From Gammaproteobacteria bacterium (GTDB lineage: Bacteria; Pseudomonadota; Gammaproteobacteria; Nevskiales; Nevskiaceae): a stretch of 55,883 bases of DNA. A model generated the notes under the pieces. The model was not told where the DNA came from and searched no databases. It saw only the letters and a list, made by a program, of their open reading frames with translations. This document shows positions 25,814-33,841 of the stretch, one piece after another. Each line of letters begins with the position of its first letter. Position 1 is the first letter of the stretch. The DNA lies in contig JAHZLQ010000039.1 of assembly GCA_022599775.1 (NCBI GenBank), positions 1 to 55,883 of the forward strand, given 5' to 3'. The translations under genes were made by a program, and so were the position numbers.

Positions 25814-26695
25814 TCAGTCCAGGGTGAAGTAGGCGATCAGCCCGTAGAAGGTCGAGGTGTAGTCGAAGAACTGCCCGAACGGCGTCGGGCCGGTAAAGGC
25901 CTGAAGCGCCAGCGTGATGGTGCCGGCGTCCGGATCGTCCCGACCCCAGCGCACGCCGGCGATGGCCTTGGTCTGGATGTCGTTGTTGAAGAAGTCGGCC
26001 CCCAGCAGATCGAGGCCGGCAATGAAGCGACCGCCCAGCAGCTTGCGTTCCGGACTCAGGTATTCGGCGCCGCCTCGGATGGAGTAGTCACCGAGAAACT
26101 CACTGTCCTTGCTGAACAGGTAGGTGCCGCCGCCGTACAGGCGCCAGCCATTGAACTGATAGGCCAGCAGCACATCGGCCGCCTCGTAGGTCAGGTTGAT
26201 GCGTTCGGGCGCATCGTCGCTGAGCACCAGTTCGTCGCCGAGGTGCGAGCTCTGATGGAACAGGCGCAGGCGCGCGGACCAGTCGTCCTTGCGCCAGGCC
26301 AGCGGGAAGCCGATGAAAAAATCGGTGTTGAGCAGGGCGTCGGACTCGGCGTCCATGTCGAACTGCGACTGCACGTTGCCGAACAGGTCGAACTGCCAGT
26401 AGCTGCCGCCGGACGTCTTCCAGCGATAGATCGGGAAAGACTCGCCGAGCGATACCAACGCCGCCGTAAACGGTTCCTGGCCTTCGCCATCGGGATCGAG
26501 GCGCACGAAGGAGACATAGTTCAGCGTTTCCGCGTTGCCGGCCGCGATCGGCTCGAAAATCTGTTCGGATGGAATCCATCCGGTCTGATACTCGATACGA
26601 TCGTCGTCGGTGGCGGCGGCCGCGTGCTGGAAGGCGCCGGCCAGAAGCAGAGCCGTCCCGAATCGTTTGAGGCTCGGTAGTGTTCGAATATCCAC
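25814..26695 (-). CDS. DUF1207 family outer-membrane-type protein
   Basis: A 293-aa protein with a signal peptide (hydrophobic core about 10-26, cut after Ala-Ala-Ala) and repeated short amphipathic strands ending in Leu-Ile-Ala-Tyr-Phe-Thr-Leu-Asp, as in outer-membrane beta-barrels. The Phe-Phe-Ile-Gly-Phe-Pro-Leu-Ala-Trp-Arg segment and Phe-His-Gln-Ser-Ser-His-Leu-Gly-Asp-Glu motif match the DUF1207 family. His-Gln-Ser-Ser-His resembles a motif near the active site of outer-membrane phospholipase A-like barrels, but no activity is established. GTG start. It is convergent with hutF. Confidence 0.75.
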   Translation of the reverse strand: MDIRTLPSLKRFGTALLLAGAFQHAAAATDDDRIEYQTGWIPSEQIFEPIAAGNAETLNYVSFVRLDPDGEGQEPFTAALVSLGESFPIYRWKTSGGSYWQFDLFGNVQSQFDMDAESDALLNTDFFIGFPLAWRKDDWSARLRLFHQSSHLGDELVLSDDAPERINLTYEAADVLLAYQFNGWRLYGGGTYLFSKDSEFLGDYSIRGGAEYLSPERKLLGGRFIAGLDLLGADFFNNDIQTKAIAGVRWGRDDPDAGTITLALQAFTGPTPFGQFFDYTSTFYGLIAYFTLD

Positions 26696-26901
26696 GCCCT
26701 GTACTTCTTCTTGTTTTCGTGTCGACAGGCTAGGGACCAGGACACGAATCCTAGCTGAATGACTGCCTGGGCAACAGCTGCACAGGGTGCTGACGGTGAG
26801 CCCGCGCGATAGCGGTTCGTACCCGTTTCACCGGTCCGTGCGCCACCATTGTTTGCCGCACGGATCGGTTCCATGGAGACCTCCATTTGCCGGAAGCTCG
26901 C

Positions 26902-27387
26902 TTACTTCGTCTCGATCGTCCAGTTCTGTGATCCGCTCGGACAGCAGCGCGGTTCGCCCGGCCGCGGCATGGTGGTGGTCAGCGTGATGCGCCCCGGCGC
27001 AAAAGCCACATCGCGCGGCTTGCTGCCGAACACCTCGGCGGCGCTGCGGAAGTAAACCATGTGTCCGTTCTCGTTGCGGAACAGCGCTGCATCCAGCGCG
27101 GAGCTGTTGCCACCGGTGGGATACAGCACCCACGCCAGTGCATCGGGTGCGCCGTCTCCGGTGAAATCGCCGAAGAAGATCTGCGTCTCGCCGCCGTGCC
27201 GCTCAAACGCCCATGCGCGGATTTGGTCTTCCGCACCGGCGGGCGTGCTCGTCCCGGTGTTTGAGTCATCTGTTGCGATGGCCTCGCCCTCGGCATGGTT
27301 CGCTGATGGCGAACACGCAAGCAATGCCAACACGCCCAAGGCCCAAGCGCGGGATTTCAACAGGACAGTCATGTCGTTGCAGGTCAT
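26902..27387 (-). CDS. Putative lipoprotein, unknown function
   Basis: A 161-aa protein with a lipoprotein signal ending Leu-Leu-Ala-Cys-Ser-Pro-Ser. The mature part has Ile-Phe-Phe-Gly-Asp-Phe-Thr-Gly-Asp-Gly-Ala-Pro-Asp-Ala, a calcium-loop-like FG-GAP/VCBS motif, and a paired Cys-Cys near the C terminus. The ATG at 27387 has a GGGGG Shine-Dalgarno; 27372 is an alternative. It lies 250 bp downstream of a three-gene lipoprotein operon on the same strand and may belong to the same envelope module. No named family recognised. Confidence 0.65.
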   Translation of the reverse strand: MTCNDMTVLLKSRAWALGVLALLACSPSANHAEGEAIATDDSNTGTSTPAGAEDQIRAWAFERHGGETQIFFGDFTGDGAPDALAWVLYPTGGNSSALDAALFRNENGHMVYFRSAAEVFGSKPRDVAFAPGRITLTTTMPRPGEPRCCPSGSQNWTIETK

Positions 27388-27639
27388 CGAAATACCCCCG
27401 AGGCCGCGAACACCCCGATGACCCAGGCCAGGGTGAGGGCGACTCGGCCTGAATAGGCTGAAAACAGAAAATGCTGGCTGTCGACCCTCGCCCCGACACG
27501 GCGCTGAGTCAGTTTTCGTTCACCCGAGCGGTCGGGCCGCCTTGAGCATTCTCGGCCGTGCGAACGCGGCGAGTGCTGCGGCGGCCTTGGCCTTGTGTCC
27601 AGGTGGTGGGCTTCGCTTCATGTCGCGTTGCTCCCGTTC

Positions 27640-27936
27640 TCAGGGCTTCTTGCAGAGCTTGTCGAAAACGACGCCCTCGATGATGCAGCCGTCATCGTCG
27701 ATGGCGAAGACTCGCGTGTCGCCAGCGACCGTGATATGGACCTTGTCGTCCTTGATCTCGTAGGTGCCTGGCTTGGTCTGCCCCAGATAGCTGATCTCGA
27801 CCTCGCCGCCCTTGAAGCTCATCACAGGCTCCCAGTCGGCTCCCTTGCCTTCTCCATATTCGCCGGAAAGGCCACCGCCGCAGGCAGCGATCGAGAGTGA
27901 CAGGGTCAACGGGATCCAGTACTTGTGAAGACTCAT
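27640..27936 (-). CDS. Small putative lipoprotein
   Basis: A 98-aa protein with a lipoprotein signal (hydrophobic 7-17, then Ile-Ala-Ala-Cys-Gly-Gly-Gly). The mature part contains a possible small beta-sandwich: Gly-Thr-Tyr-Glu-Ile-Lys-Asp-Asp-Lys-Val-His-Ile-Thr-Val. Start is fixed by GGAG 7 bases upstream, overlapping the end of the preceding 829-aa gene (4-base gap). It is the third gene of the operon. Function unknown; the pattern recalls small 'expressed when stressed' envelope lipoproteins, but no specific claim is possible. Confidence 0.7.
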   Translation of the reverse strand: MSLHKYWIPLTLSLSIAACGGGLSGEYGEGKGADWEPVMSFKGGEVEISYLGQTKPGTYEIKDDKVHITVAGDTRVFAIDDDGCIIEGVVFDKLCKKP

Positions 27937-27940
27937 CGAC

Positions 27941-30430
27941 TCACTCCAGTTTGACGCGTTCGATCGTGAAGGTCGGAACGCTGTTGGTCGGCTTGAAATG
28001 GCTTCTCTGCGAGGAGATGCCGTTGCGCTCGTCGGCAGCGGTCGGGGCGGTGAACGGCGGGCCGTAGCGCAGACGCAGGACCGCCGTCTCGCCCACCTGC
28101 ATCGCGCCCGCGTGCAGGGCCGCGCGCGCCAGCGAGTTGCCGTGGGAATAGCGCCCGTCCGCGTGGTAGATCTGGCCGACGCGTGCGTCGCGTTCCGTCG
28201 CCTGCACCAGCAGCAGCACCTCCTCGCCGGGCTGCGGCCTGGCCGGCGGTTTGACGACGGCGCCGAGCTTCTGCGCCGCCAGGCGCACGCGCTGTTCCTC
28301 GCTGACGTCGATCGCCTCCGTGGCCGGCACCGGGTCCAGCGAGATCCAGTTGATGCTGCCGGCCTGTGGCGTCTCCCAGCCGCGCAGCAGCGGACCGTGT
28401 TCGTTGCGGCCGGTGATCGCCAAGCTGTATTCGAAGCGCTGGCTCTCGCGTCCGCCGCCGTTTGCGGGCAGGGGGCTGCCGTCCACGCTCAGCTGGAGCA
28501 GGCCGTGACCGTGTTCGTAGCGCCATTGTCCGTTGATCAGGCCGGGCGGCAGGGCGGAAGGCCTGCGCCGGGTCAGATCGGCGCCGACGACATCACCGCC
28601 GATCCTGCCGCTGGCTGGATCGGCCTGGATGCGAAACCAGGCGGCTTGTTCCATGCGTTCGTCGACGACGCGAAAGCGTGCATCGCGCAGCGCCTCCAGT
28701 TGTTCGCGGCGGAGTGTGTCTTCGGCTACGACGGGCCGCAGTTCGATCCTGCCGTTGCCGCCGCGAATGCCGGTCGAGGCTGAGAGCTGGCCCAGCAGGA
28801 GCGGCTCGGGTTCGATGCCGGCGATCTCGAACTGCCAGTTCTGGCGCAGGAGCTGGCCAACGCTGCCTTCCATCGGTGTCGTGGATCGCAGGGTGAAGCG
28901 CTTGCCGCTGACCTCGCCTTCCAGCGCCGTGCCCTGTCGCTCCGACAGGAGCCAGGCGCGGCCGCTGACCCTGCCGTTTTCCGCGGTGCTGAGTTCGAGC
29001 CACAGGGGCCAGTGCTCGGAACGGTCGCCACGATCGCGTTCCATGAATCCGGAAAACGCCTTCGGCGCGCGCAGCGTCTGCGTGACGAAGCGCTCGATGG
29101 CGGCGCGCTCATCGGCACGCTGCACTTCGCTGATGCGCTGTGTCTGCTGCAGCTCGACCTCGCCGTGGCTGATGAAGTCGGTGCGGACATTGGGCCGCCA
29201 GAGGCCGGAAAGCTGGCCGTCTGTCTCGCCGGTACTCAGGCGCCACTGCTCACCCCAGGAGGTGATGACGTAGAGCGCGGCTTCGCCCAGCAGCATGTCG
29301 ATGCCGGCTCTGGCCGACGGGTCAACACGCTTGCCAATGCTCAGCTCGGCGTCGTAGCGCTTCGCGTCGGTGTCGTACTCGAGCATCAAGGACACGTCCT
29401 GCGTCTGTCCGGTCCGCGACTCCGTGCGCTGCCCGCTGTAGCTGGAACGCCCGCCGAGAACCTCGCGCATGCGCTGCACCTCGGCGGTGATGTGTTTCCG
29501 CTGCTGCTCGAGCTTGCCGCTGACAACCGCGTGGACCTTGGGGTTGCGCGCGAGCGCGAGCGGCACTTCGTTCAGGGCGGACATGCCCGGCAGCCGCGCC
29601 ACGCCCTTCACCGTCTGCCTGTCGAGCGGACCGGACAGATGCAGCGTGATGGTTCCGGCCCCCTTGTTCTGGTTCGCCGGTTCGATCGGATTGTCGAGCC
29701 TGAGCGTCAGTTCGATCTCATTGCTGCGCCGACCTGCGGGCGCGGCCCGGCCGTGAAACGGCAGCACCCGCACCGGCGTCAGTGGATCGTACGCGTCCTT
29801 CTGCGACATGGCATCGAACACGATCTGACCGCTTTCCAGGAAGGCTGTGAGATGCTCGGGATGGTCCGGGCGCAGGGCCATGCGCCACACGCCCAGGCCA
29901 GGGTCCACGTCGGAGACGAGCGTCACTTCGCCTTTCTCGATGAGCGCCTGCAGGGTGCGCGCGCGTTGTTCCATGTCGGCCTGGCGCTGCCGCTCGTGTT
30001 CCTGCATCGCCTCGGCCAGCGTTTCACCCTTGTCCAGACGCCGGAAGCGCTGCGGTGTGTCGCCGTTCTCCGGCGCCAGCTCCAAGACGCTGCCGGCGAG
30101 CGTGGTCCGGAACAGGCTGATGCGTCTCTGCCCGGCGTCGAGGCTCAGGCGCCCGCCTTCGAGCAACTGGTAAGCGAGCGCATGCGTACGGCCCGCTTCC
30201 GTCGCCAGCATCTGCTGGTCTTCGAGAAACTCGAGGCCGTCGGGTCCGGCATCGGAGATCGCCATCCAGCGGCCGTGCAGTTTCTTGACGTTGGAGACTG
30301 CGCTGCCTTTGAGCGGCGCGGACGCGGCGTCGTCTTCGGGCGCGTTGCCGCAGGCCGACAGGGCCAGGACCAGCGCGGCCGCGGCGCAGACGCGCAGAAA
30401 CCGCATGTGGACCAGCGTCTGCGTATTCAT
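27941..30430 (-). CDS. Large lipoprotein, unknown function
   Basis: An 829-aa protein with a lipoprotein signal (Leu-Val-Leu-Ala-Leu-Ser-Ala-Cys-Gly-Asn). After an acidic linker come repeated beta-rich blocks, with recurring Gly-Arg-Trp and Trp-Arg-Leu/Trp-Arg-Met segments, and a helix of alternating charges near 150-190. It is probably a large periplasmic or surface structure. The ATG at 30430 overlaps the upstream gene's stop by 4 bases; a longer frame inside that gene is not used. I do not recognise the family. Middle gene of three. Confidence 0.7.
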   Translation of the reverse strand: MNTQTLVHMRFLRVCAAAALVLALSACGNAPEDDAASAPLKGSAVSNVKKLHGRWMAISDAGPDGLEFLEDQQMLATEAGRTHALAYQLLEGGRLSLDAGQRRISLFRTTLAGSVLELAPENGDTPQRFRRLDKGETLAEAMQEHERQRQADMEQRARTLQALIEKGEVTLVSDVDPGLGVWRMALRPDHPEHLTAFLESGQIVFDAMSQKDAYDPLTPVRVLPFHGRAAPAGRRSNEIELTLRLDNPIEPANQNKGAGTITLHLSGPLDRQTVKGVARLPGMSALNEVPLALARNPKVHAVVSGKLEQQRKHITAEVQRMREVLGGRSSYSGQRTESRTGQTQDVSLMLEYDTDAKRYDAELSIGKRVDPSARAGIDMLLGEAALYVITSWGEQWRLSTGETDGQLSGLWRPNVRTDFISHGEVELQQTQRISEVQRADERAAIERFVTQTLRAPKAFSGFMERDRGDRSEHWPLWLELSTAENGRVSGRAWLLSERQGTALEGEVSGKRFTLRSTTPMEGSVGQLLRQNWQFEIAGIEPEPLLLGQLSASTGIRGGNGRIELRPVVAEDTLRREQLEALRDARFRVVDERMEQAAWFRIQADPASGRIGGDVVGADLTRRRPSALPPGLINGQWRYEHGHGLLQLSVDGSPLPANGGGRESQRFEYSLAITGRNEHGPLLRGWETPQAGSINWISLDPVPATEAIDVSEEQRVRLAAQKLGAVVKPPARPQPGEEVLLLVQATERDARVGQIYHADGRYSHGNSLARAALHAGAMQVGETAVLRLRYGPPFTAPTAADERNGISSQRSHFKPTNSVPTFTIERVKLE

Positions 30431-31218
30431 GGCACTACCGGCACGCCATCGATGCTGGCGCCGAGCAGTTCGTAGGCAGTGGTCACGCTGTCGGCATCGG
30501 GGCCGCATTCCTGCTTCAGGCTCACGCCGGAACCGGCGGCCGACCAGCTCAGGCAGTACTGATCGAGCTGTACACCGGTGCTGTAGACGTAGCGGCTCTC
30601 GTAGCGAAACTTGCAGGCGTTCGCGAAGTTGCCGGCGGGTACGGCGACCGTCTCGCGCCCGAGATAGCTGTGGCGCTCGTGGACATCGGCGGTCTGGACG
30701 ACGGCGCCCTGCAGGTCCTCGACCGTCTCCACAAAGTCCTGCTCGTAGGCCTCGCCAGACGACAGATCGAAACGATACAGCCGGGGTGGATCGAAGACCG
30801 TCCGGCCCGTTGGCGTCATCGCGCCATGCTGAAGGTCGCGGTCACCCTCCAGCGAGCGGTAGATCGAAACCGAAGCGCCGCCGCCGCTGACCGCGAACTC
30901 GGTGGTTTCGCGGCCCTCGAAGATCGCGGCGCCCAGCGTATCGGTCTGCGAGGTGGATTCGACGGGTGCCGTGGGCGTGCCGTCCACGTTCGTTCCCACC
31001 GTACGGGTTTCCATCACCACCCGCGTGCCGCTGCGGTAGACATCCCGGTTGAGACAGTCGGCAGCGGACGCGCTGTCCGGCGGACTGCCGCCATCGCCCG
31101 ATGGATCATCGTCCGGCGGATGGGTGTCGCCGCTGCAGGCGCCCAGCAGCGCCAGACCGAGAACGGCAGCTGCGAGCATTCGCGCTGCCTGCCAGGTCGA
31201 AACAATATGAGGAACCAT
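30427..31218 (-). CDS. Putative lipoprotein, first gene of operon
   Basis: A 263-aa protein with a lipoprotein signal (Leu-Gly-Leu-Ala-Leu-Leu-Gly-Ala-Cys-Ser) followed by a long disordered linker of Pro, Asp, Gly and Ser typical of surface tethers. The folded part contains paired cysteines (Cys-Lys-Phe and Tyr-Cys-Leu-Ser, Glu-Cys-Gly-Pro) that could form disulfides. Start Met-Val-Pro-His at 31218 is preferred; Met at 31179 would also keep the signal. A triple 11-bp repeat lies 62-89 bp upstream. Confidence 0.65.
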   Translation of the reverse strand: MVPHIVSTWQAARMLAAAVLGLALLGACSGDTHPPDDDPSGDGGSPPDSASAADCLNRDVYRSGTRVVMETRTVGTNVDGTPTAPVESTSQTDTLGAAIFEGRETTEFAVSGGGASVSIYRSLEGDRDLQHGAMTPTGRTVFDPPRLYRFDLSSGEAYEQDFVETVEDLQGAVVQTADVHERHSYLGRETVAVPAGNFANACKFRYESRYVYSTGVQLDQYCLSWSAAGSGVSLKQECGPDADSVTTAYELLGASIDGVPVVP

Positions 31219-31587
31219 GTCGTTGCCGAAGGCCGATGGGACAGGGCGAAAAGCCTGCGCGCAGGCCGGGCGCGGCGTCCTCAAGCCGGTTTCAAGAAAC
31301 GTTCAAGCGGGAAAAATTGGCTCATGTTCAAAGCCTTGGCAAAGGCTATGCTGAGCCGCAGGCATTCATGGGGAATGGCTTCAGCGCTATGGATATCAAG
31401 CCGGTGGCTTGAGCGCTGCGGTAGGTTCGACGCGAACGTTCGGCAATGAACTCGAAGACTAAAGCCCCTGTGGCCCGGACAAAGTGCAAGGCAATCCTCG
31501 GGCTCGGCGGTATTGCGCAAGCTTGTTCCCGGATTCCACTCCGATCCGTCCGGGCTACGTTTGCGCCCTTAGTGTCGTGCCAGCGGA
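31219..31587. other. Promoter region of the lipoprotein operon; otherwise empty
   Basis: The 369-bp stretch has no credible frame. Its left part carries the triple 11-bp direct repeat (31280-31307) upstream of the lipoprotein operon. The rest shows no recognised element and ends at the broken Uma2 gene. Confidence 0.55.
31280..31307. promoter_or_regulatory. Triple direct repeat (C/T)TCAAG with 11-bp period
   Basis: CTCAAG at 31280, TTCAAG at 31291 and TTCAAG at 31302 lie exactly 11 bp apart, each with a 5-base spacer. One helical turn between half-sites is the binding geometry of OmpR/PhoB-type winged-helix proteins. The same arrangement precedes the winged-helix kinase gene at 33698-33725. 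It is 62-89 bp upstream of the first lipoprotein gene. Confidence 0.65.
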
Positions 31588-31877
31588 TCAGTCCAGGCGC
31601 GCCAGCACCTTGTCACAGGCGATGACCACATCCGGAACGGTGTCCACTGCGGTTTCGCCCTGCAATTCCTGGATGATTGGCCGCCCGTAGGCTTTGTCCC
31701 GCAGGCGGAAAATCGTGAGTACGCGATCGCCCGGATGCACCAGCCAGACTTCCGGTACGCTGGCGCGGGTGCCATCAGGTAGGCGACACCGTCGATCAAT
31801 TCGTAGCGCACGTCTTCCGGCCACGTCAGATAGTCGGCGTAGGTGTGGTATCGCGCATCGCGCCGTGGCAGTCCCAT
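31588..31877 (-). pseudogene. Uma2-family nuclease-like gene with internal deletion and frameshift
   Basis: The 5' part encodes Tyr-His-Thr-Tyr-Ala-Asp-Tyr-Leu-Thr-Trp-Pro and Tyr-Glu-Leu-Ile-Asp-Gly-Val-Ala-Tyr-Leu-Met-Ala-Pro-Ala-Pro, the usual start of Uma2 (DUF820) proteins. In another frame the 3' part encodes Val-Pro-Glu-Val-Trp-Leu-Val-His-Pro-Gly-Asp-Arg and the C terminus. The junction is near 31757. The catalytic middle, about 90 residues in the family, is missing. The gene is therefore dead by deletion plus frameshift. Confidence 0.8.
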
Positions 31878-32066
31878 CTTCAATTTCCGCTCGCTGGCCT
31901 GGTGCAAGCTTGCCGTGGCGTGCCGCCGCGGCGCGACGCGCCGGAGACGCCGAAATCGGTGGCTGGGCGCGCCGCCAGCCGCTGCTGCAGGGCATCCGGA
32001 ACCTTCTCGACTTGCTGAGTGTTCATGGCATGACGCTGGCCTGCTGCGGGCATGCCTGATGCGCGG

Positions 32067-33362
32067 TCAGCGTGGCTTTTTCTTCTTGCGCTTCGGGCTT
32101 TTCTTGCCCGGCCGTTGTGCCGCGCCGGCCGCACGCGGTGGCGGCCAGTCGAACGGCGGCGGGGTGGAATCATCGCCGGCGTTCCAGGGAAAGTCGAAAT
32201 CACCCAAGCCGCCGGGAACCGCGGGTTCGAATCCACTCAGCTGCTCGGCCTCCAGACGGTCGATGAACGCCGCGCGCCGCGCCGGGTCGTCGAGCGCCTG
32301 CAGCTCGGTCTCGGCTTCCTTGCACCAGCGGCGCAGCGCGGCGATCCGGCGGTTCAGCGCCTTGTCGAGTTCGCTCATGCGTGGCGGAATTCTGCGAACG
32401 TCCATCTGCATTGCGACCGGCGCCACCAAGGCGTACAGCTCCGCGTCCAGCGAAGCGGACTGCTCGCGGAGAACCGAGTTGTACTGCTTCATTCGGGCGC
32501 TTGGCGTGCCGGCGAGATGCTCGGCGTCGATCTGCTCGATCTCGATCTGTAGGGACAGGAGCTGCAGCAAGTCATTGCTTTCGTAGGCCTGGTTGACGCG
32601 CGCCATCAAGCTGGTCTTGCGTTCGCGTTCGGCGGGGTTGGCTTCTCGATCAGGATGCAGGGCACTGGCGAGCTTGCGGAAAATCTGGCGCACCGACTGG
32701 CTGGCCTCGCGCTCGGCCGCCGCGCGTTTGGCGCGGCGCTTGCTGTCGCCGTCATCGACGGGCTGTTCCTGTTCGTATTGCCGGGCCCGCAGCTTGTCGT
32801 CGACATGGCGGAACAGGGATTCGGTGTCTTCAGCCTCATGGTCGGTGACGACGTCTGCGCCGAAGACGGCGCCGAAAACGGTCTGGGCCAGGTCGAGTTC
32901 GATCTCGCGATCCATCCGCCGGCGTTCGTCCAGGCTCATGCCGGCGTGCCGCTCGTAGATGGCCTCCAGCTCCGGAACCGGAAAATCGGCCGGCAGTAAC
33001 CATGCTTCGAGGCTTTCGAGCAGATAGTGACGCAGGACTTCGCGCTGCCGCCGGCTCAGACGCTCGCCGGAGCGGCGGTCGAGCAGGCGGTCGAGCCGCT
33101 GCATGACGCCTTGCTCGAGATCCTGCAGGGTTTCGGCCACGGGATCGTGTTCACGGGCGCCGCGCTGGGCGAAATCGCGCAGATAGGTTTGCCAGTCGGT
33201 CAGCTGTTGGCGCTTCTTGCGGATTTCCTCGCTCAGGCGGTTGAAACGGCGCTGCTCGGGTGTCTGCGCGGCTTTCGGGAGATCGATGGTGACGACTTGT
33301 CCGGCCTCGTCGATCGGCGCGTCATCGAACAGGCCGGCTTGAGTGGGGAGGGCAGAAGGCAT
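32067..33362 (-). CDS. J-domain protein
   Basis: A 431-aa cytosolic protein, mostly helical and charged, with a J-domain-like stretch about 223-265: Gln-Ile-Phe-Arg-Lys-Leu-Ala-Ser-Ala-Leu-His-Pro-Asp-Arg (HPD at 236-238), then Leu-Met-Ala-Arg-Val-Asn-Gln-Ala-Tyr. J domains stimulate Hsp70 ATPase. The C-terminal tail is Pro-rich and ends in a Lys/Arg cluster. It lacks the Gly/Phe and zinc regions of DnaJ, so it is a specialised co-chaperone. Start is uncertain: ATG 33362 or an in-frame start at 33446 or 33431. The client is unknown. Confidence 0.75.
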   Translation of the reverse strand: MPSALPTQAGLFDDAPIDEAGQVVTIDLPKAAQTPEQRRFNRLSEEIRKKRQQLTDWQTYLRDFAQRGAREHDPVAETLQDLEQGVMQRLDRLLDRRSGERLSRRQREVLRHYLLESLEAWLLPADFPVPELEAIYERHAGMSLDERRRMDREIELDLAQTVFGAVFGADVVTDHEAEDTESLFRHVDDKLRARQYEQEQPVDDGDSKRRAKRAAAEREASQSVRQIFRKLASALHPDREANPAERERKTSLMARVNQAYESNDLLQLLSLQIEIEQIDAEHLAGTPSARMKQYNSVLREQSASLDAELYALVAPVAMQMDVRRIPPRMSELDKALNRRIAALRRWCKEAETELQALDDPARRAAFIDRLEAEQLSGFEPAVPGGLGDFDFPWNAGDDSTPPPFDWPPPRAAGAAQRPGKKSPKRKKKKPR

Positions 33363-33841
33363 GCGGGGGGAGCGACGGCGAGGGTGTGCGGGATCGCCCT
33401 CATGATAACGGCGATTTTGGATCGCTTGCATGGGCAAGCGCGGCAATCCGCTGTCTGAAGGCCGTTGGCGCCACCGCTTTCGAACGGCAATTCCGCGTCG
33501 GGGTGCAGCGGATTCCGGACTTGCAGGGCCGGGAATGCGGAGAAGTCACGGTCCGAGCTGAGTAGCATCGTCATGGCGAAGGTCATGAACAGAAAGGCCA
33601 GTTGGCCCGTGCACGGCTGCCGTGAAGCGACAGAGGGGATCATCGCGCCGTCCTCCGGATGGGATCGCTTCATCCTGGCCCGGCGCGCGCTTGACGTTTC
33701 ACGCCCAGTTCAAGAATTCTTCAAATCGCGCGGGACGGGGCGCGCCAACGGCGCTAATGTGACCGTTGCCGCGGTGCGTCGGAATCCGAACGCGCAGGCT
33801 GCTTGCCGCAAACCGGAATCGGATTAAAGGGGCATCAGGGC
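33363..33841. other. Divergent gap between the J-domain gene and the kinase gene
   Basis: A 479-bp region with two overlapping frames that lack protein-like character. Its right half holds the kinase promoter region with the triple 11-bp repeat (33698-33725). A TTGACG at 33691-33696 may act as -35. I see no RNA gene. Confidence 0.45.
33698..33725. promoter_or_regulatory. Triple direct repeat TTCA(A/C)(G/A) with 11-bp period upstream of the kinase
   Basis: TTCACG at 33698, TTCAAG at 33709 and TTCAAA at 33720 repeat with exactly 11-bp period. The geometry and consensus match the site before the lipoprotein operon (31280-31307). The site overlaps the region just after a possible -35 (33691-33696), suggesting autoregulation by the winged-helix domain encoded downstream. 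Confidence 0.6.

Noticed and set aside
31880-32026. A 48-codon minus-strand frame beginning Met-Asn-Thr-Gln-Gln-Val-Glu-Lys
   Set aside because: The first 20 residues look protein-like, but the rest is low-complexity read-through next to a broken Uma2 gene; likely part of the decayed locus.
33465-33827. Plus-strand frame upstream of the kinase
   Set aside because: It runs through the promoter repeats and lacks protein-like features.
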